DNA of 64,000 bases from Bacteroides intestinalis (GCF_003464595.1 NZ_QRZF01000005.1:1-64000), one strand, 5' to 3'; counted from the stretch's first letter, positions 36,296 to 46,147 are shown. Program-made: numbers and translations. The notes: a model not told the origin generated them from the letters alone.

Positions 36296-39200
36296 TTGAC
36301 CATATTGAGTAGGCAATACACCAAACATTTTCTTAAATGACTTTGTAAAATAGCTTGGTGTATTGAACCCAACAGCATAGGCTACTTCTACTACAGTCAA
36401 TCCACCCTCCTTTAATAATTCGGCAGCTTTCTTCAACCTTATATTTTTAATAAAATCAGTAGGAGCTTGTCCTGTGATAGAGTGAATTTTACGATATAAA
36501 TTTGACCGGCTCATTGCCATATCGCTACTTAAATCTTCAATAGAATATTCAGAATTATTAATGTTAGTTTCAATGAGTTCTAATGCCTTCTTTATCAATC
36601 GTTCATCCAACGAAGAAATAGTAATATCTTTGGGAGCTACTTCGATTTCATTTTTGAAAAGTTGTTGACGCTGTACCTTTTGTACCATCAGATTCTCTAC
36701 TCTAGCCAATAAAATGTCCCAATGAAACGGCTTCGAAATATAAGCATCAGCTCCTTCCCTGTAACCTCTTTCTTCATTTTCTATATTGCTATTTGCTGTA
36801 AGAAGAATTACTGGAATATGCGATGTATTTATATTATTCTTAATCCTATGACAGAGCTCTATGCCATCTATCCCAGGCATCATTAAATCCGTAATGATAA
36901 CGTCTGGTTCTTTCTCTACTGCCTTTTTTTCACCTTCTAAACCATTGGCAGCTTCATATACAGTATAAAATCGACTTAGTTCACCTTTTAGGTATGTACT
37001 GAATTCTACATTATCTTCCACTATCAATACTCTTTTTCTCAGATCGCCTAGTGGTTCAGTCATTGCAACTTTCTCTCGCTCTTTTTCCATCTCCATAGCT
37101 GTAATACTTGCATGCGGCTTCAAATCAGTCGAGATATAAACAGAGAAAATAGAACCTTTATATAATTCACTTTGCACATCAACAAACCCTCCGTGCATAT
37201 CAACATATTCTTTCACAATATGTAAGCCAATACCACTTCCAATAATACCTTCTTGCCCGCCTACCTGATGAAAACGCTCAAAAATAGTAGATAATTCATT
37301 GACAGGAATACCTTTACCCGTATCTTCTACTGAAATAACAACATATTCCTGTTCCCGATTTCTTTTATAAATAGACAACGAAATGCACCCTCCTTCTTCT
37401 GTATACTTGAAAGCATTGGAAAGCAGATTATTTACTACCTTGCGCAGCTTATTGGCATCAAAGAATAAATAAAACGAACTAATATCTGTATGAAATTGGA
37501 AATCAATTTTTTTCTCTCTTGCAGCTAATTGAAAACTTTCATATATAGAGGAAATAAATTCACTAATATCCCCTTTAGTTAAAGAAAGTGTTTCGTGCCC
37601 CATTTCTATTTTTCTGAAATCGAGTAATTGATTAACCAAGCTCAATAAATCTTGAGCATTTTTATTTATTGATTCTAATTGTTGTTTAAGGTCTGCATTT
37701 GAAACCTTTCTTATAATAGTCTCTAATGGGGTTACGATAAGAGTTAAAGGTGTACGAAGTTCGTGGCTCACATTAGTAAAAAAACGGTATTTCATCTGCG
37801 ACACCTGCTCATCCATTAACTTTTGCTGCTTAGCTTTTTGTAACCTAACATATCTCTGAATCATGAGAAGAACAGATACTAAAAAAATAAAGAGATATGA
37901 AGTATATGCCAACCATGTCTCATACCAGTCTGGCTGCCGTTGAATTTTAATAATTGTGGATTTCTGGGTCCAAAGTCCATTTTTATCTGTTGCCCTTACT
38001 TCCATTTCATAATTTCCTTTTGAAAGCCCTGCTAAATAAATACTATTTTGTCCCATAGGCAAATAGTTCCAAACACTGTCTTGTTTTTGGCGGAAAGCAT
38101 AACAAATTTTATTGGTATTAAGCGGGTCAAAAGTGGAAAAGAAAAGTTCAACATTTCGCTCTTGAGGTTCCAGAATAATATTTTGACTATCTCTACCTAA
38201 TATCTTCTGAATATTATTGATTTTAACAGAGGTTAAACTTATGGAGATTTTTTGTGATACTTTTTCAAGTGGAGTAATGCAGGGGAATGTCAGCACACCT
38301 CCCCTACCCCCAACATGCATCTCACCATTTTCACCCTTATGAAGTGATAAAAAATTATCCAACGAGATGAAAGGATCAGAACAAGAAATTGAGTTTGTAA
38401 TCTGTTTTTCAGGATTATAAATAATAATTGTTTGATCAGTCAATATCCATATATTACCATAATCATCAGCTAAAAGGTCTATAATAGCATCACCTATCAG
38501 ACTACAATCTTTTGTTTTAGATGTCAGCTCATTCTTAGTAGTATCATAACAATAGACATTTCCCTGTTGCGTCCCAACCCAAACCTTTTGATCAGGAGAA
38601 GTTGTTAAAACCACATAATTTTCTTTCGTAAGATATTTAAACTCTTTTCTACCGTCAACAATCTTCCAAAATCCTTCAGATTCTGTAGCGATGAATATAC
38701 TTCCATCATCCAATGAAATAATATCATTTACAATGCCAGTATATTCATACACTTTTTCAAGTTGTTTTTGTTTTAATTCATATTTATATAAATGAAACGT
38801 CGTTCCAATCCACAAATTTCCATGCTTGTCATCATACAAAGTACGAATGCGTTCATGAGGTTCAATAGGAACCTTACATATCTCAGTTTCAATAAAACCT
38901 TTTTCTGTATACTGTATTAATATGACCTGTGATTCGAATACGGCAACATATACACCATCATAATCAACTGATTTTTCAAAGAAAAACGAAAAACTCCTAT
39001 TATAGTTTTCATGCATTGCCAATTTATTATTTTTAGTATCATAAATATATAATCCAACTCTTTTCTGACGAACCCAATAATATTCTTTTTCATAGAAAAG
39101 TTCCATAGGGGAAGCATATATACCTATTTCTTTCTTAACCAAATCCATTGGATAACTCATTATTTTGTTCGGCAAATAAGAAATAACAAATGAATATGAT

Positions 39201-40195
39201 TCAGGATAATTCCCTACAATCCACAGATTCCCATCTTGATCACATATAACACTGTTCAACATTCTTTTATCTTCAGAAAATAAACCTGAGATATCAACTG
39301 AATGCAACATATCGTTTACATCGATCTCATATGCATACAAATTATCATTTGCAGTTACCCAAAGGTGATGTTTCAAACTATCTTGGGCAATACAAGAAAT
39401 TCTTTTTTTATCTGGATCAGCATATTGAGTAGTAGCTGATTGTGACACAAACATGCAATTGGTGTTTTTTTCTCGAGGATCAAATCGAACAATCCCATCT
39501 CCCCATGTGCCAATCCAATAAAATGGTGAAACAGCATCTTTCATCATCCATGTAACAGATGTTTTAAAAGGCCAAGGATATTGAACAAATTTATCATCTT
39601 GAGCATTGTATCTGAATAATCCTCCTTTCAATTGCGTCGCCCAAATTGTGCCTTCATTATCTTCACAAATACCGTTTACTTCTCTAGGAACGTCTTCACA
39701 TTTTAATTCATATTTTCCCAACCTTTCACCAGACATATCATATCGAAATAAAAACTTCCCAGATGAGACCCAAACAGTTCCATCAGAAGTCCCTCTAACC
39801 ATTTTTATAACCCATCCTTTTATTTCGCTATCAGGAAGAGAACTAATCTTATAATTGGTCTTATCAAGAATATACATCCCCCGTTTTGTACCAAACCAAA
39901 TTTTTCCTTCTTTGTCTTCAGCAATACTTGTTACACTATTGTTTTCCAACAATCCAGGAGTATTAAAATCAGAACGGAACACTTTTATCTGATATGCATC
40001 GTCTCTACACAACCCTTCTTCTGTACCATACCACATATACCCTTCCGAGTCTTGGAATATACATAAAATATCTCTAGTCGGAAGCTGATTTATATTTGGA
40101 AGTTCAGTCATAATAACATCTTGTGCTCTATGAGGTAAAGCAAACAACATTAATAGAATGAACAAAACTGCTCTTGAATGTTTTTCAAAGTACAT
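36290..40195 (-). CDS. Hybrid two-component system sensor-regulator (HTCS2)
   Basis: A 1301-residue HTCS. Signal peptide (VLFILLMLFALPHRAQ), propeller sensor repeats (CIFQDSEGYMWYGTEEGLCRDD, SIAEDKEGKIWFGTKRGMYILD), Y_Y_Y domain (GNYEMEVRATDKNGLWT), membrane segment near 758-778, kinase with NVSHELRTP near 810 and GSGIGLHIV, receiver with ITDLMMPGIDG near 1100, and AraC helix-turn-helix (VEVAYAVGFNTPSYFTKSFKKMFG). Nearest to PUL1 and the best candidate to bind its four 28-bp operators. Its own promoter has both -33 and -7 elements and no operator copy, consistent with steady expression of the sensor. Confidence 0.95.
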   Translation of the reverse strand: MYFEKHSRAVLFILLMLFALPHRAQDVIMTELPNINQLPTRDILCIFQDSEGYMWYGTEEGLCRDDAYQIKVFRSDFNTPGLLENNSVTSIAEDKEGKIWFGTKRGMYILDKTNYKISSLPDSEIKGWVIKMVRGTSDGTVWVSSGKFLFRYDMSGERLGKYELKCEDVPREVNGICEDNEGTIWATQLKGGLFRYNAQDDKFVQYPWPFKTSVTWMMKDAVSPFYWIGTWGDGIVRFDPREKNTNCMFVSQSATTQYADPDKKRISCIAQDSLKHHLWVTANDNLYAYEIDVNDMLHSVDISGLFSEDKRMLNSVICDQDGNLWIVGNYPESYSFVISYLPNKIMSYPMDLVKKEIGIYASPMELFYEKEYYWVRQKRVGLYIYDTKNNKLAMHENYNRSFSFFFEKSVDYDGVYVAVFESQVILIQYTEKGFIETEICKVPIEPHERIRTLYDDKHGNLWIGTTFHLYKYELKQKQLEKVYEYTGIVNDIISLDDGSIFIATESEGFWKIVDGRKEFKYLTKENYVVLTTSPDQKVWVGTQQGNVYCYDTTKNELTSKTKDCSLIGDAIIDLLADDYGNIWILTDQTIIIYNPEKQITNSISCSDPFISLDNFLSLHKGENGEMHVGGRGGVLTFPCITPLEKVSQKISISLTSVKINNIQKILGRDSQNIILEPQERNVELFFSTFDPLNTNKICYAFRQKQDSVWNYLPMGQNSIYLAGLSKGNYEMEVRATDKNGLWTQKSTIIKIQRQPDWYETWLAYTSYLFIFLVSVLLMIQRYVRLQKAKQQKLMDEQVSQMKYRFFTNVSHELRTPLTLIVTPLETIIRKVSNADLKQQLESINKNAQDLLSLVNQLLDFRKIEMGHETLSLTKGDISEFISSIYESFQLAAREKKIDFQFHTDISSFYLFFDANKLRKVVNNLLSNAFKYTEEGGCISLSIYKRNREQEYVVISVEDTGKGIPVNELSTIFERFHQVGGQEGIIGSGIGLHIVKEYVDMHGGFVDVQSELYKGSIFSVYISTDLKPHASITAMEMEKEREKVAMTEPLGDLRKRVLIVEDNVEFSTYLKGELSRFYTVYEAANGLEGEKKAVEKEPDVIITDLMMPGIDGIELCHRIKNNINTSHIPVILLTANSNIENEERGYREGADAYISKPFHWDILLARVENLMVQKVQRQQLFKNEIEVAPKDITISSLDERLIKKALELIETNINNSEYSIEDLSSDMAMSRSNLYRKIHSITGQAPTDFIKNIRLKKAAELLKEGGLTVVEVAYAVGFNTPSYFTKSFKKMFGVLPTQYGQK

Positions 40196-40218
40196 AACTG
40201 CTCTTTATTTATTTAAGA

Positions 40219-40250
40219 CAAAGTAAGAAACTAACAATTATAAAAACAAA
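40219..40250 (-). promoter_or_regulatory. HTCS2 promoter (-33 and -7)
   Basis: The minus strand has TTTG (40247-40250), a 20-bp spacer, and TTACTTTG (40219-40226). This is a full Bacteroidota housekeeping-type promoter with a one-base deviation in the -7 box, ending 23 bp upstream of the ATG. Confidence 0.65.
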
Positions 40251-40556
40251 AAACTTTAGTTAATTTTTTAATTAGTAAAAACTCTTCCCTAAAAATCGTT
40301 ATTGCTTCTAAAATGTTAATCACACTCAGATGAGTATATCCACATATTCTACTATAATCTCCTAAATATTTGATGATAATAAAGTTATTCAATCCTTCTA
40401 AGGTTTATAACCTCTATACGATATTATTAACAAATACCTAAAAAGAATGGATCTTAAATCATAAAATTTTCAATTCTATTGTACTCTGATTATTTCTATA
40501 ACTTTTTCCCTCAATTAGGAAATAATGAAATAGCATTTTTATTAGATTAAATAAAC
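40251..40556. other. AT-rich intergenic stretch, no gene seen
   Basis: About 300 bases between the HTCS2 promoter and the stop of the radical SAM gene. Very AT-rich, no credible ORF, RNA gene or strong terminator hairpin found. It marks the border between the AT-rich PUL1 and the higher-GC genes that follow. Confidence 0.6.
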
Positions 40557-41627
40557 TTAACGCACTAATCTCTTTGAATGACAAAACAGGAGATTACCGT
40601 TTTCATCACGAAGATGCATCCCGTTACCCTCGCAATAACGGAAGAAGGAACAATCGCCACAAGCATCTTTTTTCATCCAATCGCGGTTACGGAATGGCTG
40701 GAAGCGTTCTTCCCACACCTGCATAAAATTGTCCTGATAGATATTCCCTTGATGAAAATCACTCCGGATACTGGGACAAGCAGAGATAGAACCGTCTATC
40801 AGGATGGAACCGACGGTAACACCGGCATTACAAGCGAAGAAGCTATCGCGTACTTCTCCTTCGTACTTGCCGAGAAAGCCTTCGCAGCCATAACTCAGAT
40901 GTATCTTTCCCTCCTTACGGGTTTCTTTAATGAAGTCCATAAGTCCGGTAAATTCTTCATCTGTTAGCTGGAACTCAGGGTGCGAAGCAGCACGGCCAAC
41001 CGGGAAGATAGTAAACATCCGCCATTGGCGAACGCCTATTTTATAAAGAGATGTTTTTAATTCGTCCAGATAAGGGTAATTACGTCGGTTAACGCAAGTC
41101 ACCACATCCCAGGTCAGTTCCGGTTCGTGCACCAGCATCTTTATGGCTTCCAAAGCATTGTGATGGCTTTCAGGATGCCCCCGCAACCAATTATGATCTT
41201 CGGCAAAACCATCCAGACTGATAGTTATGGAGTGTAATCCGGCAGCCATGAGACTTTGCAAGCGTTCCTTTGTCAGATAAAGTCCGTTGGAGACCATGCC
41301 CCACGGATAACCACGACGGTAGAGGGCCAGCCCGACTTTTTCCAGGTCTTCCCGCATCAGGGGTTCTCCACCAGTGATAATGATACTTACTTTATTGGGA
41401 TTTACATAAGGAGTAATGGAATCGATAGTACGCAGAAAATCTTCGGCAGGCATATCTTCCACTGCCGCCATTCGTTTGCAGTCGCTTCCGCAATGCTTGC
41501 AGTGGAGATTACAACGCAAAGTGCACTCCCAGAAGAGCTGCTTCAGAGGGTGCAGTTCTTTCAGGTTATTCCAGATCTTCCGGTTTATTTCCAGAGCAAG
41601 CTGTTTACGTATTGAAAGATTATTCAT
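40557..41627 (-). CDS. Radical SAM/SPASM enzyme of a radical SAM-lipoprotein pair
   Basis: A 356-residue radical SAM protein. The cluster motif CNLHCKHC (Cys39, 43, 46, the CX3CX2C form) lies in ECTLRCNLHCKHCGSDC. IITGGEPLMREDL is the GGEP motif, and a C-terminal SPASM-like domain holds further cysteines (FFACNAGV, ISACPS, ACGDCSFFRYCEGNG, LLFCH) for auxiliary iron-sulfur clusters. SPASM members usually modify peptides or proteins. Its start overlaps the stop of the upstream lipoprotein gene by 8 bp, so the two are coupled. This matches, from memory, the Bacteroidetes rSAM/lipoprotein system (TIGR04133 with TIGR04134). The reaction is unknown; the lipoprotein is the obvious candidate substrate. 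Confidence 0.88.
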   Translation of the reverse strand: MNNLSIRKQLALEINRKIWNNLKELHPLKQLFWECTLRCNLHCKHCGSDCKRMAAVEDMPAEDFLRTIDSITPYVNPNKVSIIITGGEPLMREDLEKVGLALYRRGYPWGMVSNGLYLTKERLQSLMAAGLHSITISLDGFAEDHNWLRGHPESHHNALEAIKMLVHEPELTWDVVTCVNRRNYPYLDELKTSLYKIGVRQWRMFTIFPVGRAASHPEFQLTDEEFTGLMDFIKETRKEGKIHLSYGCEGFLGKYEGEVRDSFFACNAGVTVGSILIDGSISACPSIRSDFHQGNIYQDNFMQVWEERFQPFRNRDWMKKDACGDCSFFRYCEGNGMHLRDENGNLLFCHSKRLVR

Positions 41628-42093
41628 TCTTTTTCTTCAGTACAAAATCTACTTCTTTAGTGTCACTGCCTTGATACCAGCCTTTGCCACCTGTCGGCTC
41701 CATTTTTATGTCAGTTGAGTCTGCTTTATAAATACCCGGTGAATCTTCACATACTAAGCGGTATTTACCATAGCCACCTGCCTGCTCATTTAAGAATCGG
41801 AACTCTCCATTCTCTTGAGTATACAGAGTATCAGTGTAATAAGCTCCCATCGGTTCTCCATCCGACGTAAGTTCCTTTACGATAACCCTTGCATCCTTTA
41901 CAGGTTCGCGTAGTTCATCAAGTACCTTACCTTTAATCTCAAAACGACAATAAGGTGTTCCATATTCATCAGCCCCCGTCCCGTCACATGCATTAAAACC
42001 TAGTAAGACCAATACGCCGGACAATATCCGGTTGTAGAAATGTAACCATCGTTTCTTCTCTTCCTTCATTTTCATAGCATTTCTCATGTTCAT
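41620..42093 (-). CDS. Putative lipoprotein partner of the radical SAM enzyme
   Basis: A 157-residue lipoprotein: hydrophobic ILSGVLVLLGFNAC with lipidated Cys36 (start may be a later Met at residue 7 or 9). The mature protein begins with an acidic, glycine-containing leader and an EYGTPYCRFEIKGKV segment, then an Ig-like or carboxypeptidase-regulatory-like fold (LDELREPVKDARVIVKEL, NGEFRFLNEQAGG). A second Cys sits in TPYC and a third in LVCEDSPG. It fits my recollection of TIGR04134 putative lipoproteins, always beside a radical SAM gene. Possible modification sites are the YGTPYC region; this is inference. It has a well-formed promoter at 42147-42178. Confidence 0.8.
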   Translation of the reverse strand: MNMRNAMKMKEEKKRWLHFYNRILSGVLVLLGFNACDGTGADEYGTPYCRFEIKGKVLDELREPVKDARVIVKELTSDGEPMGAYYTDTLYTQENGEFRFLNEQAGGYGKYRLVCEDSPGIYKADSTDIKMEPTGGKGWYQGSDTKEVDFVLKKKNE

Positions 42094-42146
42094 TCTTAAA
42101 TTAGATATCCTTTTTGTAAAATGCTGTTCTTTTAGAAATACTGCAC

Positions 42147-42178
42147 CAAAGATAACTTTTTATCTGCAATAATTCAAA
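42147..42178 (-). promoter_or_regulatory. Promoter of the lipoprotein-radical SAM operon
   Basis: On the minus strand TTTG (42175-42178), a 20-bp spacer and TATCTTTG (42147-42154), a full match to the Bacteroidota -33/-7 consensus, 53 bp upstream of the annotated ATG. Confidence 0.7.
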
Positions 42179-42209
42179 ATAATTGTCAGTATTCCGTATA
42201 AAGATTTCA

Positions 42210-42217
42210 TATCTTTG
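42210..42217 (+). promoter_or_regulatory. -7 element of the ravA-viaA promoter
   Basis: TATCTTTG on the plus strand, identical to the divergent lipoprotein -7 box, 39 bp upstream of the ravA ATG. No clear -33 at 19-21 bp. Confidence 0.55.
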
Positions 42218-42256
42218 AAGCTTCATACCTAAAATAAAGTGTAAACAAGAAGAATT

Positions 42257-43867
42257 ATGGACATCAGAAACAGAATACAACAACTATTAACCGCCATCAA
42301 CCAAGGGGTTTACGAGAAGGATACTGAACTCAGCCTGTCACTATTGGCTGCATTGGCAGGCGAAAGTGTTCTCTTGCTGGGTCCTCCGGGAGTAGCCAAG
42401 TCCATGGTGGCGCGCAGACTGAAATCCGCCTTTAAGGGAGCAAAAGCTTTTGAATATCTGATGTCACGCTTTTCTACTCCCGATGAGATATTCGGCCCTA
42501 TCAGCATCAACCGGCTGAAAGAGTTTGATAAATACGAACGTGCCATTGATGGGTATCTGCCTACGGCAAGCGTGGTGTTTCTGGATGAGATATGGAAAGC
42601 GGGACCTGCCATACAAAATTCATTGCTCACCGCCATCAACGAGAAAATCTATCGGAATGGCGATAGCGAAATTAAGCTACCACTAAAACTTCTGATTGCC
42701 GCCAGTAACGAGTTGCCTGCACACGGCGAAGGACTTGAGGCCCTGTGGGATCGGTTTCTGCTGCGTATCATCTGCACCTGTGTAAAGGACGAACAGACTT
42801 TTTACAACATGCTGCTCGATGACAACGATAAAGAAATAAACGTGCCTTCAGAACTGCAAATCAGTGAAAAAGAATATGCAGACTGGCGCGGACAGATCAA
42901 CCGGATTTCACTATCTGCCGAGATTCTACAATACATTACTAACGTTCGCCACCAACTGAAACGGCTTCCACTGGATGATGAAGGCACTGCCCGAAACGTA
43001 TATATAAGCGACCGTCGCTGGAAGAACATTGTGCAATTGCTGAAAGCCTCAGCTTTCATTAACGGACGTACAGAGGTCAACTCATCAGACCTGCTGCCCC
43101 TATACCATTGTTTGTGGAATGAAGCAGATGAATGTGAGCCGATTCATCAATTGGTCATCCGGGAACTATTCACCTCCTGCCTGGAAAAAATGGAAGAAAT
43201 CACCGAAGCAATTAAAAGCGACATCCGAATCAGCCGGGTGCGCCAAGCTTTGGAAGACTTCAAGAACAACTGTTCCCCCTGGAATGAACTGGAAATTACA
43301 GACTACTTCTACTATCATGTAGAGGAACACGGAACAGGCCATACATACATCTTTGCCGTAGACTATCTGGCTCTGAAAGAACAGAAGAGAGAAAATGCAC
43401 CTAAACAAGCTGTCATCTATCCCGATCCGTTGAATCCGGGACGCTCGATTATTCGCTGTTATCCGGGTGGAACGCCCTCATCATCTGCCTCCCAGCAACG
43501 GGTAAACCTGTACAGGGAAGGAACAGAATACCTGTTGATAGACGGTGTGCGATATCCGATGAGCCAAAGGAAAAAAGGAGAAAAAACACTCCCTACATCC
43601 GGCAAATCCTCCCAAAGTCTGTTCGACAAATTGCCTCAGATCACTCCCCGCAATTACCGGAACGAGTTGAATCAACTTTTCCAGCAACTATCAGCCCTCA
43701 CCAGTTCCTTATGTACGGACAATCTGTTCGTCACACCGGCTGATAGAGAGTTAATCACCCGCTACTCGGACGAAGTATTAAAAAGACTGCGGAATGTAGA
43801 GATCGAAGAGGAAAAGTTACAATTCAATTTACAGCAATATGGCGGGGCTAATCAAAAAGAAGTATGA
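42257..43867 (+). CDS. ravA: MoxR-family AAA+ ATPase RavA
   Basis: A 536-residue cytosolic AAA+ ATPase of the MoxR/RavA type. Walker A GPPGVAKS (42-49), Walker B VVFLDE (106-111), sensor-1 Asn near 151 and a WDRFLLR box near 164-170 with the arginine finger candidate. The C-terminal half (FAVDYLALKEQ, long helical end) corresponds to the RavA extension. RavA forms hexamers and works with the VWA protein ViaA, in enterobacteria linked to respiratory complexes and iron-sulfur handling; the role in Bacteroides is not known. Overlaps viaA by 29 bp. Codon and base use are GC-richer than the flanking PULs. Confidence 0.88.
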   Translation: MDIRNRIQQLLTAINQGVYEKDTELSLSLLAALAGESVLLLGPPGVAKSMVARRLKSAFKGAKAFEYLMSRFSTPDEIFGPISINRLKEFDKYERAIDGYLPTASVVFLDEIWKAGPAIQNSLLTAINEKIYRNGDSEIKLPLKLLIAASNELPAHGEGLEALWDRFLLRIICTCVKDEQTFYNMLLDDNDKEINVPSELQISEKEYADWRGQINRISLSAEILQYITNVRHQLKRLPLDDEGTARNVYISDRRWKNIVQLLKASAFINGRTEVNSSDLLPLYHCLWNEADECEPIHQLVIRELFTSCLEKMEEITEAIKSDIRISRVRQALEDFKNNCSPWNELEITDYFYYHVEEHGTGHTYIFAVDYLALKEQKRENAPKQAVIYPDPLNPGRSIIRCYPGGTPSSSASQQRVNLYREGTEYLLIDGVRYPMSQRKKGEKTLPTSGKSSQSLFDKLPQITPRNYRNELNQLFQQLSALTSSLCTDNLFVTPADRELITRYSDEVLKRLRNVEIEEEKLQFNLQQYGGANQKEV

Positions 43868-45299
43868 CATTCACTTCTATACAAAGATAGTCGAGAAATT
43901 TGTGCAGACAGGAGAATGCGCCAAGACTCTATACGGCGAAACGGAAGATCCCTTGTTGCTCTATCTACTGGCCATCATGAACAATCCTTCCATCAGAGTT
44001 CTGGTGTTAAGCGATGAGGTTCGTGCACGCATATTCTATGACATCACCACGCAGTTTGTCTGGCAGTTTCTCGAACAAGAAAAGTTTCAGATGCAAAGAG
44101 CTCAATCCGAACTTGGAGAAATGGAAAGTGCCTTGAACTGGATTAAGGAGAAGCGGGACGGTTGGCAAGCTTTATTAAGAAAGATCAAAGACGATTATAA
44201 AGAAAATGCTTTCGACGAACCGTTCTACGAACACATGTTTGGGGACAAAGACAAGCAACATGACTCTACCGTTTGGGAGAAGATGCTGAAAGACTGGGAA
44301 GATTCTTTTCATCAGAAGCAACAAGAGCAGAAAGAGAAAAACCTGGATATCAAGAAGGACTTTCTGGAAAAGAAATTAAAAACCAGCCTGGATAAGATAC
44401 CGGAATATCTGGAAGAGCACCAAGTGGATAAAGAAGAGTTCTATCAGGCATGGAGCATGATGAACGGGTTATGGAATACCATAGATTTTGAGAATATCCG
44501 GAAGATTGTAAAACTGCAAAAGGAATATCCCGAACTGCTGAAAGTAGCAAACCGCATGGGGCGAATAGCCGACGATGAGGGTAGCAAACAAGTATATGTG
44601 ACGGAAGGCAGTGCCTACAAACTGGCTCACTCTCAAAAGAGTGACATTCTGGGTGTCACCATCGGCAACGACCTGAATGCCCTGCTCCCCTCGGAACTGC
44701 TATACTATGCAGACAATGAGCTGCAAGATGTCTTTATGCTGAAATACTTCACACAGAAACTGCAAACCTTCCGTTACAAATCGGAAATCATGCAACCCTC
44801 CAGACGTCTGGAAGTAAAACCGGCAGTCCTGAAAGGCCCTATGATTGTATGCCTCGACACCTCGGGCAGCATGACCGGAAAACCGGAGAAGATGGCTAAT
44901 TCCCTACTGATAAAGCTCATAGAGATCGCAGAGCATCAAGACAGAGAATGTTTTCTGATTTCATTCTCCGTATCTACCAAAACCATTGATATACGACGCG
45001 ACCGATTGAAACTAATGGAATTCTTCAGCCATCCCTTTAGTGGCGACACAGATGCCACCCAAATGCTGAAAGACACTTTCAGAATGCTTGACGAAAACCG
45101 TTATATGAATGCAGATGTCTTACTTATCAGCGATTATCGCATCCCTGAATGTAAGCCGGAATTATTAGAGCAAATGAGTATACACCGTGAGAAAGGTACT
45201 CGCTTTTACGGCCTGCAGATCGGCATTGCTCCAAACGAATGGACGGAGCATTTCGATCATATCTACCGAATAGAGTATCATGTAGACCGTAAGCACTAA
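43839..45299 (+). CDS. viaA: VWA-domain protein ViaA
   Basis: A 486-residue partner of RavA. The N-terminal 300 residues are helical (FTKIVEKFVQTGECAKTLYG, WEKMLKDWEDSFHQ, QLQ-rich coiled segments); the C-terminal von Willebrand A domain carries the metal-site motif CLDTSGSM (Asp340, Ser342, Ser344) and the later DVLLISDYRIPE. This arrangement is typical of ViaA. It stimulates RavA ATPase activity in E. coli. Start overlaps ravA by 29 bp, so coupled translation is likely. The stop overlaps the convergent HAD gene stop by 4 bp. Confidence 0.88.
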   Translation: MAGLIKKKYDIHFYTKIVEKFVQTGECAKTLYGETEDPLLLYLLAIMNNPSIRVLVLSDEVRARIFYDITTQFVWQFLEQEKFQMQRAQSELGEMESALNWIKEKRDGWQALLRKIKDDYKENAFDEPFYEHMFGDKDKQHDSTVWEKMLKDWEDSFHQKQQEQKEKNLDIKKDFLEKKLKTSLDKIPEYLEEHQVDKEEFYQAWSMMNGLWNTIDFENIRKIVKLQKEYPELLKVANRMGRIADDEGSKQVYVTEGSAYKLAHSQKSDILGVTIGNDLNALLPSELLYYADNELQDVFMLKYFTQKLQTFRYKSEIMQPSRRLEVKPAVLKGPMIVCLDTSGSMTGKPEKMANSLLIKLIEIAEHQDRECFLISFSVSTKTIDIRRDRLKLMEFFSHPFSGDTDATQMLKDTFRMLDENRYMNADVLLISDYRIPECKPELLEQMSIHREKGTRFYGLQIGIAPNEWTEHFDHIYRIEYHVDRKH

Positions 45300-45988
45300 A
45301 GCCAGTCCATCAGTTCCATCGGACTTTTCACTTGTTTCAGCCTGGGATGGGTAAATGTATCCACCACCTCATGCTGCCACATCACCTCAAAAGGAATGTG
45401 TACTCCGTATCCCCCAATGGAGAGCACCGGTTGAATATCAGATTTCAAAGAATTACCGATCATCAAAAATTCTTCCGGAGCGACTTGCAGGACTTGTAGC
45501 AGACGAGTATATTCTTTCTCGGTCTTATCAGACATTATTTCAATATGATCAAAATAAGGCATTAGCCCGGAACGCTGTAATTTACGCTCCTGATCCAGCA
45601 AATCACCTTTCGTTGCCACTACCAGACGATGCCCTCCTTGTTCTTTCAAAGCTTTCAGAGTTTCTTCCACACCAGGCAGCAATTCAATCGGCATCTGGAG
45701 CAAAGATTTACCTAAAAGAATAATTTGCTGTATCTTCTCTGCTGAAATCTTCTGTCCACTCATCCTCAAAGCCGTTTCAACCATTGAAATGGTAAATGCT
45801 TTGGCACCATACCCCAAACATTCCAGGTTCCCCATTTCTGTTTTAAACAACTCTGCCGAAATCTCTTCTGCGCCGCCGTAATCACTCAGTAATTCTGTAT
45901 ATTTTCGTTCTACCTCTTGAAAAAAAGGTTCGTTACTCCAAAGCGTGTCATCTGCATCGAAAGCTATGACCTTAATAGCATGTTTCAT
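45296..45988 (-). CDS. HAD-superfamily hydrolase (probable phosphatase)
   Basis: About 230 residues from the ATG at 45988, chosen because HAD motif I then falls at residues 11-15 (FDADDTLW: Asp11 nucleophile, Asp13 acid/base) and AGAGAAG lies just upstream; the longer reading frame to 46120 adds 44 residues with no family sense. Motif II/III candidates are VVATKGD and MIGNSLKSDIQPV near the C-terminal third. Helical cap between motifs I and II (about 20-95). A cytosolic small-molecule phosphatase; the substrate cannot be told. Convergent with viaA, overlapping by 4 bp. Confidence 0.85.
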   Translation of the reverse strand: MKHAIKVIAFDADDTLWSNEPFFQEVERKYTELLSDYGGAEEISAELFKTEMGNLECLGYGAKAFTISMVETALRMSGQKISAEKIQQIILLGKSLLQMPIELLPGVEETLKALKEQGGHRLVVATKGDLLDQERKLQRSGLMPYFDHIEIMSDKTEKEYTRLLQVLQVAPEEFLMIGNSLKSDIQPVLSIGGYGVHIPFEVMWQHEVVDTFTHPRLKQVKSPMELMDWL

Positions 45989-46147
45989 CTTCTCTATTTT
46001 TATAAATAGTATTATGCACTTTACGTTACATATTTTATGCCATGCAAAACACGGAATAAATATCGAGCAAAGCAAATGAGAAACTTTTTTTAACGCCTTT
46101 CTTTTCAAAAACGAACTCAAAAAGCGATACGGGACATACCTGAGATA

